The notes beneath the pieces are model-generated. The model did not search any database and had not been told where the DNA came from. It worked only from the letters and a program-made list of their open reading frames with translations. A DNA stretch of 64,000 nucleotides, from contig MCFE01000214.1 of assembly GCA_002104905.1 (NCBI GenBank), positions 1-64,000 of the forward strand. The letters are read 5' to 3'. The position numbers were made by a program, and so were the translations under genes. Numbering within the stretch: position 1 is the first letter of the stretch; each line of letters starts with the position of its first letter. The DNA comes from Basidiobolus meristosporus CBS 931.73. Lineage: Eukaryota > Basidiobolomycota > Basidiobolomycetes > Basidiobolales > Basidiobolaceae. Below, piece by piece: positions 1 through 10,199 of this stretch.

Positions 1-3000
1 AAGGAAAGTCAGGGCTTTCAGATGGCACCAAGCTCTCTTGATTTGGTTGAGTTTTGACCAAGTTAAGGTTTGTCTCCATTGGGGTAGCTGCCGGTTTACA
101 GTCTTCCATTTTGTACTTCTTTAATATATCTTGAATATACTTGGATTGGCTTAGGGTAATAGTCTGGGTACTTCTGTCTATGGAGAACTTAATCCCTAAG
201 TAGTAACTAAGTTCTCCTAGATTGGACATCTTGAACTCCTTAGATAGGCTGGATTTAGTCTCTTCCAATGTTTCTAGGTTATTGGCGGCTATAATAAGAT
301 CATCCACATATAGAGCTAATAGAACTGGATTTGCTCTATCTGGCTTATAGTATATACTATAGTCAGCATTACTCCTTTTGAAACTCAAAGATTCCAAATA
401 AGAATCTATCTTGCAATTCCAGGCTCTTGGTGATTGTTTGAGACCATATAGTGACTTTTTAAGCTTGCAGACCAAATGGGGGTTATCTTGGTCAACAAAC
501 CCATCAGGCTGGTCCATATACACGTCCTCATCAAGTTCTCCATTCAAAAATGCAGTTTTTACATCCATTTGATGAATAAAAAACTTATATTTGGCTGCAA
601 TAGCCAATATTAATCTGATGGAATTAAACTTGGCTACCGGTGCAAAGGTCTCAGTATAGTCAAGTCCTTTTGTTTGAGAGTATCCTTTGGCTACAAGTCT
701 TGCTTTGTATCTTTCAATTGTACCATCAGCCTTGTATTTTGTCTTGAAGACCCATCTGCATCCAATTGATTTTTGGTTGATTGGTAATTTGACTAAGTCC
801 CAAGTTTGATTTTCCATCAGTGCCTGATATTCCTCAGTCATTGCAGATCTCCAAAACTTTGTCTGAGGGCTATTTAGGGCCTCTTTTACAGTCTGGGGCT
901 CATCAATATGGACTGAATAGGCATAGGCTAAGTTTGTACCCTCATTGATATAGTAATTTGGGCTATTTCTTGTCCGATTGGATCTCCGGGCATTTGATAC
1001 TGGAATGATCACTTCTGGGATATTCCTGGGCACTGATTCTGGCTGAACCACGGTTGTAGAGTCCTCTGGAGTGAAAAAATTTTCATTGTTTTGCTCTGAT
1101 TCAATCCTGACAATTGGTGGACTTGAGATCAAATTTTCGTCATCATCTGATGTCATTTTTTGTGAAAATTTTGAATTTTCATCAAACAACACATCCCTGG
1201 ACTTGATAAGCTTCTTTGCTTCGGTATTGTAGAGTCTGTATGCCTTACTCTCATTGCAGTAGCCCAAAAATATGCATTTTACACTTTTTGGCTCAAATTT
1301 TGACTGATTTCCGGCCAGTTTTTTGGCATATGCTGTGCACCCAAATATTCTTAGATGTTCTGCACTTGGTCTGTATCCATACCATGCTTCAAATGGAGTA
1401 GAATCACGAAGTATTCTGTTATAACTCCTATTTTTAAGGTATACAGCAGTGGCAACTGATTCCGCCCAAAAATCATAGGATAATTTTTGATCATGGATCA
1501 TAGATCTTGCCATATCAATTATTGATCTGTTAGCTTGTTCTGCTACTCCATTTTGCTGTGGGGAGTATGGTACAGTAGTCTCTTGCTTTATCCCATGAAT
1601 TTTGCAGAAGTGGATGAAGAGTTTTGAGGTATATTCTCCACCATTGTCAGAGCGTATTTTCTTGATTTTTTCACCAGTTTCTCTCTCCACCATGGCTTTA
1701 AACTCCCTGAGCTTAGACAGAGCTTCTTCCTTTCTCTCCATGAAGTAGACCCATGTGTATCTTGTATAATCATCAATAAAAGTGATTAAATACTTCATCC
1801 CGCCTAAGGATAAATTTTGCATAGGTCCACACAGATCTGAGTGAATTAGATCTAATTTTTTCTTAGTTTTGATTAACCCAGAGCTCTTGAACAGTTGTCT
1901 GGCTTGTTTCCCATATATGCAGGCTTCACAGTGCTCCAAATTAGCTGGGGGATCAATTTTCACTCCAGAAATTAGCTGATCTTTGATCATTTTGCGCAAA
2001 TAATCAAAATTGATGTGTCCAAATCTCCTGTGCCAAAGCATTGGTGTTTCTTCATTTAAGTTACTTATATTGGCTTCCAAATATGATGGAATATAAGTCA
2101 ACTTGTATAGATTCTGATCTCTGATGCCCAAAGCAATATGGGCACCATTTTGATCAGTGATCCTGCATCCAGAATTGTCAAAACTGAAACTGAGTCCTTC
2201 TGCTGTGGCCTTGCTTACAGAGAGTAGGTTCTTGGCTATTTCTGGTACATAGAGTACTTCTTTAAAGGTCAGTGTATGGCTTCCTTCACTGCTTCTAAGG
2301 TTTACTTGGATAGTTCCTTCTCCCACTGCATCAAGTGTTCTATTGTCACCCATGAAAACCTTCTTAATTGGAATTTCTTGATATTGGGTAAAAAGTACTT
2401 TTTGGTGTGTAAAGTGTTGGGAAGCTCCAGAGTCAATATACCATGTCTGAGAATCCTTGTTTGTGGTCATATTTAGTGCAGATATGAATAGTCTATCTTC
2501 AGTTGTTGCAGCATTTCCATATTCAGGCTTCTTTTGCTGATAATCTCTCTTTTTGAAACACCGGTCTGATGTGTGTCCTTTCCTTTTGCAGTAGTTGCAA
2601 AATAGGTTGTTGTTGCCTTTGTAGGGTCTTGGGTACCTCCTTTGTTGGTTATCATTGCTTATTAAAGCATTTTCTTCTTCCTTCTTATTGGCGCTTGATT
2701 TTCTTAATTCTTCATCCAGGAGCCTTCCATATACGTAATTTAAGGTCAAATCTTCAGTTCTGGACTCTAGGGCTGATACAAGGCCCTGAAACTCGTCTGT
2801 CAGGCTATTCAGGATGGTAACTATCACATCCTCATCAGTAGTTGGTACGCCCACAGATTCCATCTCATCTACCAGCAGGGTAATTCTGTTAATTAGATTT
2901 TTCATTTCTTCTCCTGGCAGCATCTTTGTAGTGAAGAATTTTCTTCTCAGATACATTTTCTTGGCAGCTGAACATGACTGGTAGGTGTCTTCTAATGCCT

Positions 3001-3301
3001 TCCAGGCATTCTTTGCCATTTTTGCTCTTGAGCATTGAATTAGCAATTTGTCCTTGACATTAAGGCAAATGCAGTTAAAGGCACTTTGTTCTTTCTTCTG
3101 GTACTTTAAGGCTTCCTCTCCCACGTTTTTAGGAGGGCATTCTTCTCCCATGACAATATCCCAAAGGCCTCTTTCTTGTAGCAGCATCTTCATCTTCACC
3201 TTCCACACTTGGTAGTTAGATCCATCCAACTTTTCAGCAGAGGGAAAAATTCCAGTAATAGCAGTAGTAGACATTGCAGAGAGTGACAGCTTGGGGCTCA
3301 T
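1..3301 (-). mobile_element. Ty1/copia retrotransposon gag-pol polyprotein (partial, open at window edge)
   Basis: Reading the minus strand from ATG 3301 (or the in-frame ATG at 3274) gives one uninterrupted frame of about 1,100 codons to base 1, where it leaves the window. Domains in order: a gag region (UBN2-like, start to ~residue 220); a CCHC zinc knuckle CNYCKRKGHTSDRC (~residue 235); an aspartic protease site WYIDSGASQHF (~285); a GAG-pre-integrase H/H/C/C motif (HRRFGH...HCEAC, ~420-460); an integrase core with HSD, SDNGGEY and QQNGVAE motifs (~490-585); and a reverse transcriptase with AFLNGELDEDVYM and YVDD (~900-1000). The order protease, integrase, RT defines copia rather than gypsy. 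RNase H and the 3' LTR lie outside the window. No stop or frameshift is seen, so the copy looks young. The nearest LTR is at 3306-3638. Confidence 0.95.
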
Positions 3302-3305
3302 AACC
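3290..3305 (-). other. Retrotransposon primer-binding site, half-tRNA (initiator Met) type
   Basis: Directly inside the 5' LTR the minus strand reads GGTTATGAGCCCCAAG. This is complementary to a stretch ending GGGCTCATAACC, the anticodon stem-loop of an initiator Met tRNA, in which CAT is the anticodon. Copia-class elements are known to prime from a cleaved 5' half of this tRNA rather than from its 3' end. The ATG inside the site is in frame with gag, so the primer site and the start codon may coincide. The complementarity is read by eye; the host tRNA is not in the window. Confidence 0.6.
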
Positions 3306-3638
3306 TGTTGTAAGAGTCTTGGAGATATTGGAAGTGATTTGGAGAACAAGTAGATTATGTGGTTTTCACTTAATGATTTATTGAATGTAAAAGTAGTATT
3401 TATACTTTTACATGGTCTTGGCATTACAAACACGTAGAATAGGTTAAGGAAGGTCCCAAGAACATGTGTGCAAAGTTTGGGGCTGTTTGGACAACTTTGA
3501 GAATTTTCATGTTCTGGGTAAATATTCTAAGTAAATCCCGACAAGGAATTTGGTCAGTATTCTCTAGGATTTGAAGGTGATGATCTAAGTGACTAAGTTA
3601 GGTGAATATTTAGGTGGAAAATACAAATTTTTACAACA
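3306..3638 (-). repeat. 5' LTR of the copia element
   Basis: A 333-bp LTR, bounded on the plus strand by TGTTGTAA and TTACAACA, which are perfect inverted termini beginning TG and ending CA. It abuts the primer-binding site of the gag-pol element. A likely TATA-bearing U3 (TATTTATACTTTTAC on the plus strand) lies about 90 bp in. The bases just outside are ATTCA (3639-3643). The matching target-site copy would be beyond the left edge and cannot be checked. Confidence 0.85.
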
Positions 3639-3792
3639 ATTCAAAGTACATTGTATAAACATAAATAAATATCCTTGCCTGTATATGACAATAGAAGTAC
3701 AAGGATAGTATCTGCTGGGTGTGTAACTACACAGGTGGCCATATTTAGTTGTTTCTGCAAGCAGCATATTGTAAGTATTTGCAGCTATATAT

Positions 3793-4140
3793 TGTTGTAA
3801 GAGTTTTGGAGATATTGAAAGTGATTGGGAAAACAAGTAGTGTATGTGGTTTTCACTTAATAATTTATTAAACGTGAAAGCAGCATTTATACTTTTACAT
3901 AGTCTTGGCAAAACAGACACATAGAATATGTTTTGGAAGGTCCCAAGAACATGTGTGCAAAGTCTGGGGCTGTTTGAACAACTTATCAAAATCTCATGTT
4001 CTGGGTACCTGATATTTTGGTGAGAATATTCCAGGTAAATCCCAACGAGGAATTTGGACAGAATTCTCTAAGATTTGTAGGCAATGATATGAGTGACCAA
4101 GTTGGGTGAAAATTTAGGTGTGATTACAAAATTTACAACA
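3793..4140 (-). repeat. Diverged solo LTR of the same copia family
   Basis: 348 bp running from TGTTGTAA to TTTACAACA, aligned end to end with the LTR at 3306-3638 but with many substitutions and a ~15-bp length difference. It has the same orientation. Flanking pentamers (TATAT on the left, GCATG on the right) do not match, so no target-site duplication is visible. There is no internal sequence, so it is a solo LTR or the remains of an older insertion 154 bp from the younger element. Confidence 0.8.
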
Positions 4141-5061
4141 GCATGTATAAGATCATTGGGCTTGTTCCATCATTCAAGATATTGCCAGATTGTGTCAGAG
4201 TGACAGATTAGGAACAAAATTCCCCTGCACATAACCCTATATTGTCAAATCAAGAATTAATCGTACAGCACTATCTAGCACAATGCCCAAGTCAGAAATC
4301 GATATATTTCATACAAGTGAATCCAGGTTGGCAAGCATTAGGTGACAATAATCAAGATAGAGTATCATATATATCTGAGCAGCTTGTTGCTAAGCCAAGT
4401 ACAGTCAATACAAGGCTGAATGTAGAGGGGCTTTACCTATCTTTGGCTGCTAGCTCAGGGCGCATGATATGATGAATCGAACAGAGAATCCGGAAGTGAT
4501 TTGAAGTATTAGAAAGCATTGATCTATACTTTTGAGTGAGCAATGTAAATGTATTATAATAATATCACAAAAAAGAAATCCGGTGGTCTTTTGACATGAT
4601 GGATTTCACCTGAATAGCTCTATAGTTACCCGCCAAGTCATGCACGGCCCTAGATGATGCTGATGTTGCCAGGGTTCAACTCACATAGCATCCTCGATGT
4701 GATCATAAGGCACCCAATCCCAGTGTTTAGTACAACGCATATACAGCAGTATTTCAACAAGAGAAATCTGTTCAAGTGGGCCCAACCCCAACTTTGTACC
4801 TGCCGCCTGCTGCCTGCTCTGACCTCAGCGCTTTACCCCTAACCCTACGCTTCATAAAGAATATCCGAGTATTGTGGAGGAAGAAATTTTTCTAATCCAG
4901 TTAATGCTCCACCCAAACCCTACCCTTTCCTGCGATGGCTACCCCTAACTAGCAACAGTAAAAATAGCAGTTATCAGTTGACTTAATTTTCCCTTTTTTG
5001 TTGGCGAAGAGTAACTGTTGTGTAGCATATTTTCATTGCACGAGCACTCATTGACTCGGAA
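4141..5061. other. Intergenic, EAF7 promoter side
   Basis: No gene I can support; the short open frames here (for example 4242-4472) have no recognisable content. The half nearer EAF7 contains telo-box-like AACCCTA motifs at 4841-4847 and 4916-4922, and CCCCTAAC near 4940. Confidence 0.5.
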
Positions 5062-5899
5062 ATGACCGATGAAGGCGGAGAGATAGAGGTGCCCAGATCC
5101 GAATCCTCTGTTGAGGAGGACACTTTAGAGAATAACAACTGGACTGAACCTACAGATGTTGAGCATCAACAATACACCAATTTACCAGTCAATTGGTCCC
5201 CTCAGATGGAGATTGCGCTATTTCAAGCTATGGGGAAAAACAAACCTGTTGGTAAGGATTCTCCACCACAAATAAAGGAACTCTCAACTTCTTACCAAAC
5301 AATTTAACGCTATTAGGTATTCATAAACATTTTCGCATGGCAAATATAGTTCGTTTATATAATTCCAACAGCCCAGTCAAATGCACTTCTCAAGATATTT
5401 GGGATTATCTTGAGAAATTATTTCATCTTCCCTCACTAGATGAAACGGTGAGTGCAAGGTACTTCTTGAAGACAAAAGTTGGCATATCACTTAATGTACA
5501 TTCAATTTACAGGAGGATCATAGTGAATCGGAATGGGGGCTACCTTTAAAGCATCCTTTTCGCACAAGCGATTTCTTTCTCCCTGCATATGATTTCGAAG
5601 AAATCCTGAAAGATGGTCATCCACTTGGACAGCACTACCGCGATCTTAGAGAATGCTCACCAACCTTGTCTGTACCTACTTCTGGCCCATCAACACCAGA
5701 ACCAGAAGGTTAGCTTTTTATTTTGCTTGACATAGGTATTGTCGGTATTGACTCTGGTGAAGCACCCGCAATAGTTACTGTAAAAAAGCCCACGCGCACT
5801 AAACGTAACGTGGAGAGTGAGCCAAAAAGTGCGTTGAGCAAACGAGGTAGAGGTCGGAATACCATCGGTGGGGTCAAAAGGAAAGGGCACAAGCGGTAG
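5062..5899 (+). CDS. EAF7: NuA4 histone acetyltransferase subunit EAF7 / MRGBP
   Basis: Four exons: 5062-5251, 5317-5447, 5513-5708 and 5736-5899, giving 226 aa. EAF7 (MRGBP, CT20 family) is a chromatin-associated subunit of the NuA4 acetyltransferase complex in the nucleus. The CT20 core is clear once the exons are joined: WSPQMEIALFQAMGKNKPVG continues into IHKHFRMANIVRLYN, then SQDIWDYLEKLFHLPSLDE, then a conserved EWGLPLKHPFRTSDF stretch. The N-terminus is acidic and Ser/Glu-rich. The C-terminal ~50 residues are basic (KKPTRTKR, KRGRGRN, KRKGHKR), as usual for this family. The start is the first ATG of the acidic leader. All three introns are 27-65 nt; the third, at 27 nt (5709-5735), is unusually short and should be checked against RNA. 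Confidence 0.88.
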
Positions 5900-6871
5900 C
5901 CCTACCCAAGAAACCAAGTAATCAGAAGATGAGCATACTACCAATGTCTACGCTACATGGGGAGGACTGCATATCATTGAACATGTGTATTGTATTGTCA
6001 GTTCAGCATGCAAGCAAACATCCATCCATCCAAGCCAACCATGACTTTACCTAATCACTTGGCTCGCCAATCTATATATGGACCGTGTTGTATACATTTC
6101 CCCGTCCGTCAGCATTAGCTAGGCTATCAGGCCACAAGATGGGCGCACATTCAGCTCATATAACTGAATAAAACTACCCAGCGAGCACGTGTAATGGTGT
6201 CGTGCAGTATATATCCCATCTCATGATAGCTAGGCTGAAATGAGCCCATGCCACAACCACTAATAGCGATGCTGCAACCCAGATGCAAACCCAGGCCGTA
6301 TCTAGATAAGAGCCATCCCAGTTGATACATCTGGAGGCGTGCGTTGGAGGCGAAATAATAGTATTGTGAATAAACTTTGCCATTTTCGTGCCAATCCCTA
6401 CTAATTTCGCCAAACTCGCCCAATTCTCAGCAAACCCCAACCCTTCATTCCAATCTGCGCATATTTATGGCACCCAATATCGCGCCTATGACATAGCAAT
6501 TCTACCCCATTTAAGCTCAACAGACCTCACTATGGATCATTTTGACTGGCGTATCCTCCTTAATCCCGCAAATTGATCTCACTCCAACTTAAGCTTGTCT
6601 GTCAAAAGCTTTTCTCTAATAACCACACCCAGTTTTGTTGTTATTACTGCTGTCATAATATCCAGTTGGTCTTTTCGTATAAAATTTCCCATCTAATTCC
6701 GTCCAAGGTACCTTCCGTATTCGGCTTTCTGAGTACTGTGTATTAAGTTCGTTCTAATCCCCTTTTGCTTCATTGTTGATGCCCTCTCTTTATTCTTTCC
6801 TTGTTGTATCATAAAGGATTCGCGAGAAAGCAACGTGTACTCCGTCATTGACAGTAGTCCAGTAAACAGTA
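5900..6871. other. Intergenic / promoter of the 6872 gene
   Basis: No gene supported. A TATA-like TATAAAA occurs near 6679, about 190 bp before the next start codon. Confidence 0.45.
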
Positions 6872-8890
6872 ATGAACTTAGAAGGTTCTCAAGTCTTGAA
6901 AGTCGTCAAATATCACCTTGGAACCTATACGTACCGAAGTCAAAGGTTTCCTCTATGCCTTTTCCATTTCACGTCACTCTCCAACTTAAACGGGAGAGTT
7001 TACACATTTCACTTTAAACTTCGTGATCTGGATCAAATATTCTGCGAAACCACTACCGGATACATTTATAATACTAAAGTCTTAGACCTTTGTAAAAACG
7101 ATAAATCCCATAGAGTTCTCACCGAGGGCAATGGAGAGATTTATGTTGCTTCGTATATCGTAGAAGAAATAGCACGCCAAATAGGAGAGAACATACTAGT
7201 GGAGCTATGTCGGTTAGATGATGCAGCCCTCAGATCTGGTAGAGCCAAGAATATATTAGGATTTCTACGCAATGCCGAGCTTGATGAACTGGTGAAAGTT
7301 GAAGAATGCGAGATCCATGTATCGGCTGGTCTGAGCAGCAGGGAGATGGAGGCGCCGGTCAAAACGGAAGAGTTGATCGATTCCAGTGGATTCCACATAC
7401 CACGATTGTCGAAATCGCCCAAATTAGACAAAACAATCCGCAGGGTGAGGTCTTTGAATGCAATGGCTATCGAGGAAGGACGCTCCATCATTTATGAGCG
7501 ACTTAGCGCCGGCGGCGTGCCATCGCGTAAAATGGGGGCTATTGCGGAGAACTATACGTCACATTTGATCAATCATAGATTTCCTCGTGATTCCGACCAT
7601 TCATCTTCGCACTCTCCTCCAGCCACTCCAGCGCATATACTAGAGAGCAACCTACGAGAGCGTAAGCGCAAACGCCCCGTAACTCCGTTGAGCGCCGTCA
7701 CTGCCTCTGCCATAGCTGCGCCCACGGTTACAGTGACAACCGAAGGTTACGGGAGACCAACCCATGTTGTGGAGGATGTGACGGAGCATATCCGCTCACT
7801 TCATCAGCAGCAAAAGCACAAGGCAGTAGCTGACGGGCATTCCTACATCCACCCCTCCCGGCCGAATGGAGCTCTCTCCAAGCCCCCAGGCCCGATCCGT
7901 GGCAAAAACACACGTAACTTGACCATCTCCACACCTTCTTATGGAGAAGCCGCTGGAGCACCCAAATCCGCACCAATCCACCCTACATACCAACACCTGG
8001 GTAACTCTGGGCTCCGGATATATTCTGCACAAGGCGGGCAAATCTACCCTGGAAATACCAACCAGAGCCTAATTCCACCGAACACTGCCATTCCTCATGA
8101 GCCATCCCAGTATTCTCATGGCGTTTCTTCCTATCATCCGTCCAGCTACATCGGCGCTACGCCCACAGTTAAATCTAACGCTCCGCCTCAAGATCCATCG
8201 GTCATTATACCTCAACCATCAGTGCCACCACGGCCAGTAACTGCACACCCTTACAGCTCACAAGCCAATTACTACACGAACAAGGCACTTCCCCAACGGA
8301 ATTCCCCTTCAAACTTCCTGCCTCACACGACCGCATCCAACGGCCATGCAGGGTCCAAGCAGCAATTCATGATGCTTTTCGAGTCGTTATACGATAACGT
8401 CGACTCGGCAAGAGGGCTCAAGGCCCAGTTAGAGGATCAGATACGCAAATCTACGACGCTCTTGCAAACTCTACAAGCCTCCGGCCCTATGATCGAGGGA
8501 CTCGTGCGAAGCCACTTCCGGGACATGCAGGGGCAATTCATCGAGAAGTATGACTCTTCTATTGAAGATATAGTGCGGCGGCTGGATCGAATTGAGGAAC
8601 GCCAGCTTCATATAGACCAACAACGTAGTAAAAACGTAAATCGTGCAGAGAACACAGAAGATCCTCGATCCAAGTCACAGCAGCCTGATGTAGAAACAGA
8701 GGTCCCTACTGAGCTGCCATCACCTCCACCTATCTTAAGCCATCCACGGCTTGACAAGGAAGGACACCTTACTAAGGTGGTAAAGAGTCAAGGCTTGAGC
8801 TCTGACATGAAGACAAGGGATTACGAGGAAATGATCAAAGGGCTGGTGGATCGATTAGAGACTCTCGAGCGAAAGATAGACCGGCAATAG
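6872..8890 (+). CDS. Unrecognised 672-aa protein with basic nuclear-type motif and C-terminal coiled coil
   Basis: A single open frame of 672 aa from ATG 6872. I do not recognise a family. Residues ~1-160 look globular (stretch GYIYNTKVLDLCKN, then a helical VEEIARQIGENILVELC). The middle (~230-500) is low complexity, rich in Pro/Ser/His/Tyr, and begins with a basic RERKRKRP motif that could be a nuclear localisation signal. Residues ~505-600 and the last 25 (EEMIKGLVDRLETLERKIDR) have heptad patterns typical of coiled coils. The layout, an N-terminal domain plus disordered linker plus coiled coil, would suit a nuclear regulatory or scaffold protein, but that is inference. A short intron near 6940-7000 cannot be excluded because the reading there is atypical (LCLFHFTSLSNLNG). 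Confidence 0.7.
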   Translation: MNLEGSQVLKVVKYHLGTYTYRSQRFPLCLFHFTSLSNLNGRVYTFHFKLRDLDQIFCETTTGYIYNTKVLDLCKNDKSHRVLTEGNGEIYVASYIVEEIARQIGENILVELCRLDDAALRSGRAKNILGFLRNAELDELVKVEECEIHVSAGLSSREMEAPVKTEELIDSSGFHIPRLSKSPKLDKTIRRVRSLNAMAIEEGRSIIYERLSAGGVPSRKMGAIAENYTSHLINHRFPRDSDHSSSHSPPATPAHILESNLRERKRKRPVTPLSAVTASAIAAPTVTVTTEGYGRPTHVVEDVTEHIRSLHQQQKHKAVADGHSYIHPSRPNGALSKPPGPIRGKNTRNLTISTPSYGEAAGAPKSAPIHPTYQHLGNSGLRIYSAQGGQIYPGNTNQSLIPPNTAIPHEPSQYSHGVSSYHPSSYIGATPTVKSNAPPQDPSVIIPQPSVPPRPVTAHPYSSQANYYTNKALPQRNSPSNFLPHTTASNGHAGSKQQFMMLFESLYDNVDSARGLKAQLEDQIRKSTTLLQTLQASGPMIEGLVRSHFRDMQGQFIEKYDSSIEDIVRRLDRIEERQLHIDQQRSKNVNRAENTEDPRSKSQQPDVETEVPTELPSPPPILSHPRLDKEGHLTKVVKSQGLSSDMKTRDYEEMIKGLVDRLETLERKIDRQ

Positions 8891-9428
8891 ATTGGCTATG
8901 GCTGCCCTTTTCCAAACCATCATCATACTTCGGCGATGGTTCCTATTCCATTCGATATTTCTACAATGTAAAGACCAGCTTCTGTTTGGATTCAATATTC
9001 ACCTAATGACCCTACTAAAGACCTTGATTCACTTCCTGAAGCTGTGATGTGTAATGGGTTTGAATGATAAAGTTAATGACAAATATATTAATGATGAACC
9101 AAGGCCAACCATAGTTGACTATACTTAGATTCGTATGTAAATGAACAGTATGCTCTGCAAAGCATCAGATCTTTGGGTTTCTTGGGCCCCTGACTGGTTG
9201 ATTCAAAAGGCAACAATGAACGGTACCTCAGGGATGGCAGGCTGCAACACCAGGCTTTACAATTAATTGGTAAGAACAACGTCATAGGCGACATGGATTC
9301 GCGTAAATTATATAATCTGATTGGAATACTATTTTCATTGTAGTCGAGGGCAGAATGCATCAGGCGAAGAGATAAAAGCAGCCAAGAGAATCGGCATATC
9401 TCTCAATTCAATCAGTCTGTATCTCAAG
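8891..9428. other. Intergenic
   Basis: Nothing supported. AT-rich, with no coding pattern on either strand. Confidence 0.45.
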
Positions 9429-9884
9429 ATGCGTTGCTCCAGTATCGCTCTCCTTCTGTTAGTGTCTGTTGGCTACACTGCTATTGCTCAGAGTATATCC
9501 ACGACTCCCTCCAGCGTTTCCTCCCCGACAATCTCAGCTTCAAGTCCTGGCACTAGCACACCGCAGGCTTCCCCCTTGACATCGGCAGTATTGAGCTCTG
9601 CGTCATCTGTGCCATCGGCGCCACCGACGACTTCCAATCCAAGTCCTTCCTCCACCGCATCGAGCATTGGATCTGTCACCCCTCCACCAGTACCGTCGGG
9701 GAGTAGCAGCGGCACGCTATCCGTCCCGCCAGGTAGTACTATATCAGGAATTGTCGGTCAAAGTACCCCAGTAAGAAGCAGCACACCTTCTCCCCACAAC
9801 ATAGGCAATGCTGTCACCCGACCTGAGCTTAGCTTAGCATTACTTTTCCTCAGTGGTGTCCTTGGCATGCTTCAACAGCTATAG
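9429..9884 (+). CDS. Secreted Ser/Thr/Pro-rich, probably GPI-anchored cell-surface protein
   Basis: 151 aa from ATG 9429, chosen because it opens directly on a signal peptide (MRCSSIALLLLVSVGYTAIAQ). The frame is open further upstream (to 9321), but that extension lacks a signal. After the predicted cleavage the body is almost entirely Ser, Thr, Pro and Ala (~residues 22-120), a typical heavily O-mannosylated stalk. The C-terminus is a short hydrophobic tail (LSLALLFLSGVLGMLQQL) preceded by small and polar residues, as expected of a GPI-attachment signal. It probably resides at the plasma membrane or cell wall. No enzymatic domain is visible. Low-complexity sequence prevents family assignment. 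Confidence 0.72.
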   Translation: MRCSSIALLLLVSVGYTAIAQSISTTPSSVSSPTISASSPGTSTPQASPLTSAVLSSASSVPSAPPTTSNPSPSSTASSIGSVTPPPVPSGSSSGTLSVPPGSTISGIVGQSTPVRSSTPSPHNIGNAVTRPELSLALLFLSGVLGMLQQL

Positions 9885-10199
9885 ATGTACTCCTTTATCT
9901 GTAAGATGCAAATGTAACCAAATACAATACTATCCACTGGCCAGTTGTCAATCAATTGTGATCGAGGGATTTCGGTCCGAAGAATGTAGGCATATCGCAC
10001 ACAATTTGAGCCCAGATATTTCTTGGGGTCTATAACCCAAAGTAGCCGTCTGATCTGCCTCTCACATCGGGATTACTTTTCAACGACTCAATTTCACATG
10101 CTATCACAATCCATACATGGCTACGTTCGACTATTTTAAGGCATTGTGAATTTTTGTGGACTCATCCGACTCTCTTGGTATTATTGTTGGCCTTGAAGA
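9885..10199. other. Intergenic
   Basis: 315 bp between the GPI-type gene and DGAT2, both on the plus strand; no gene seen. Confidence 0.4.

Noticed and set aside
3306-4140. The two left-edge LTRs as the two ends of one element
   Set aside because: Both have the same orientation but only 154 bp of unrelated sequence lies between them, and they are strongly diverged; the young element extends to the other side.
4242-4472. Open frame of 76 codons downstream of the solo LTR
   Set aside because: No recognisable domain, no splice or promoter context, and it lies in AT-rich repeat-flanking DNA.
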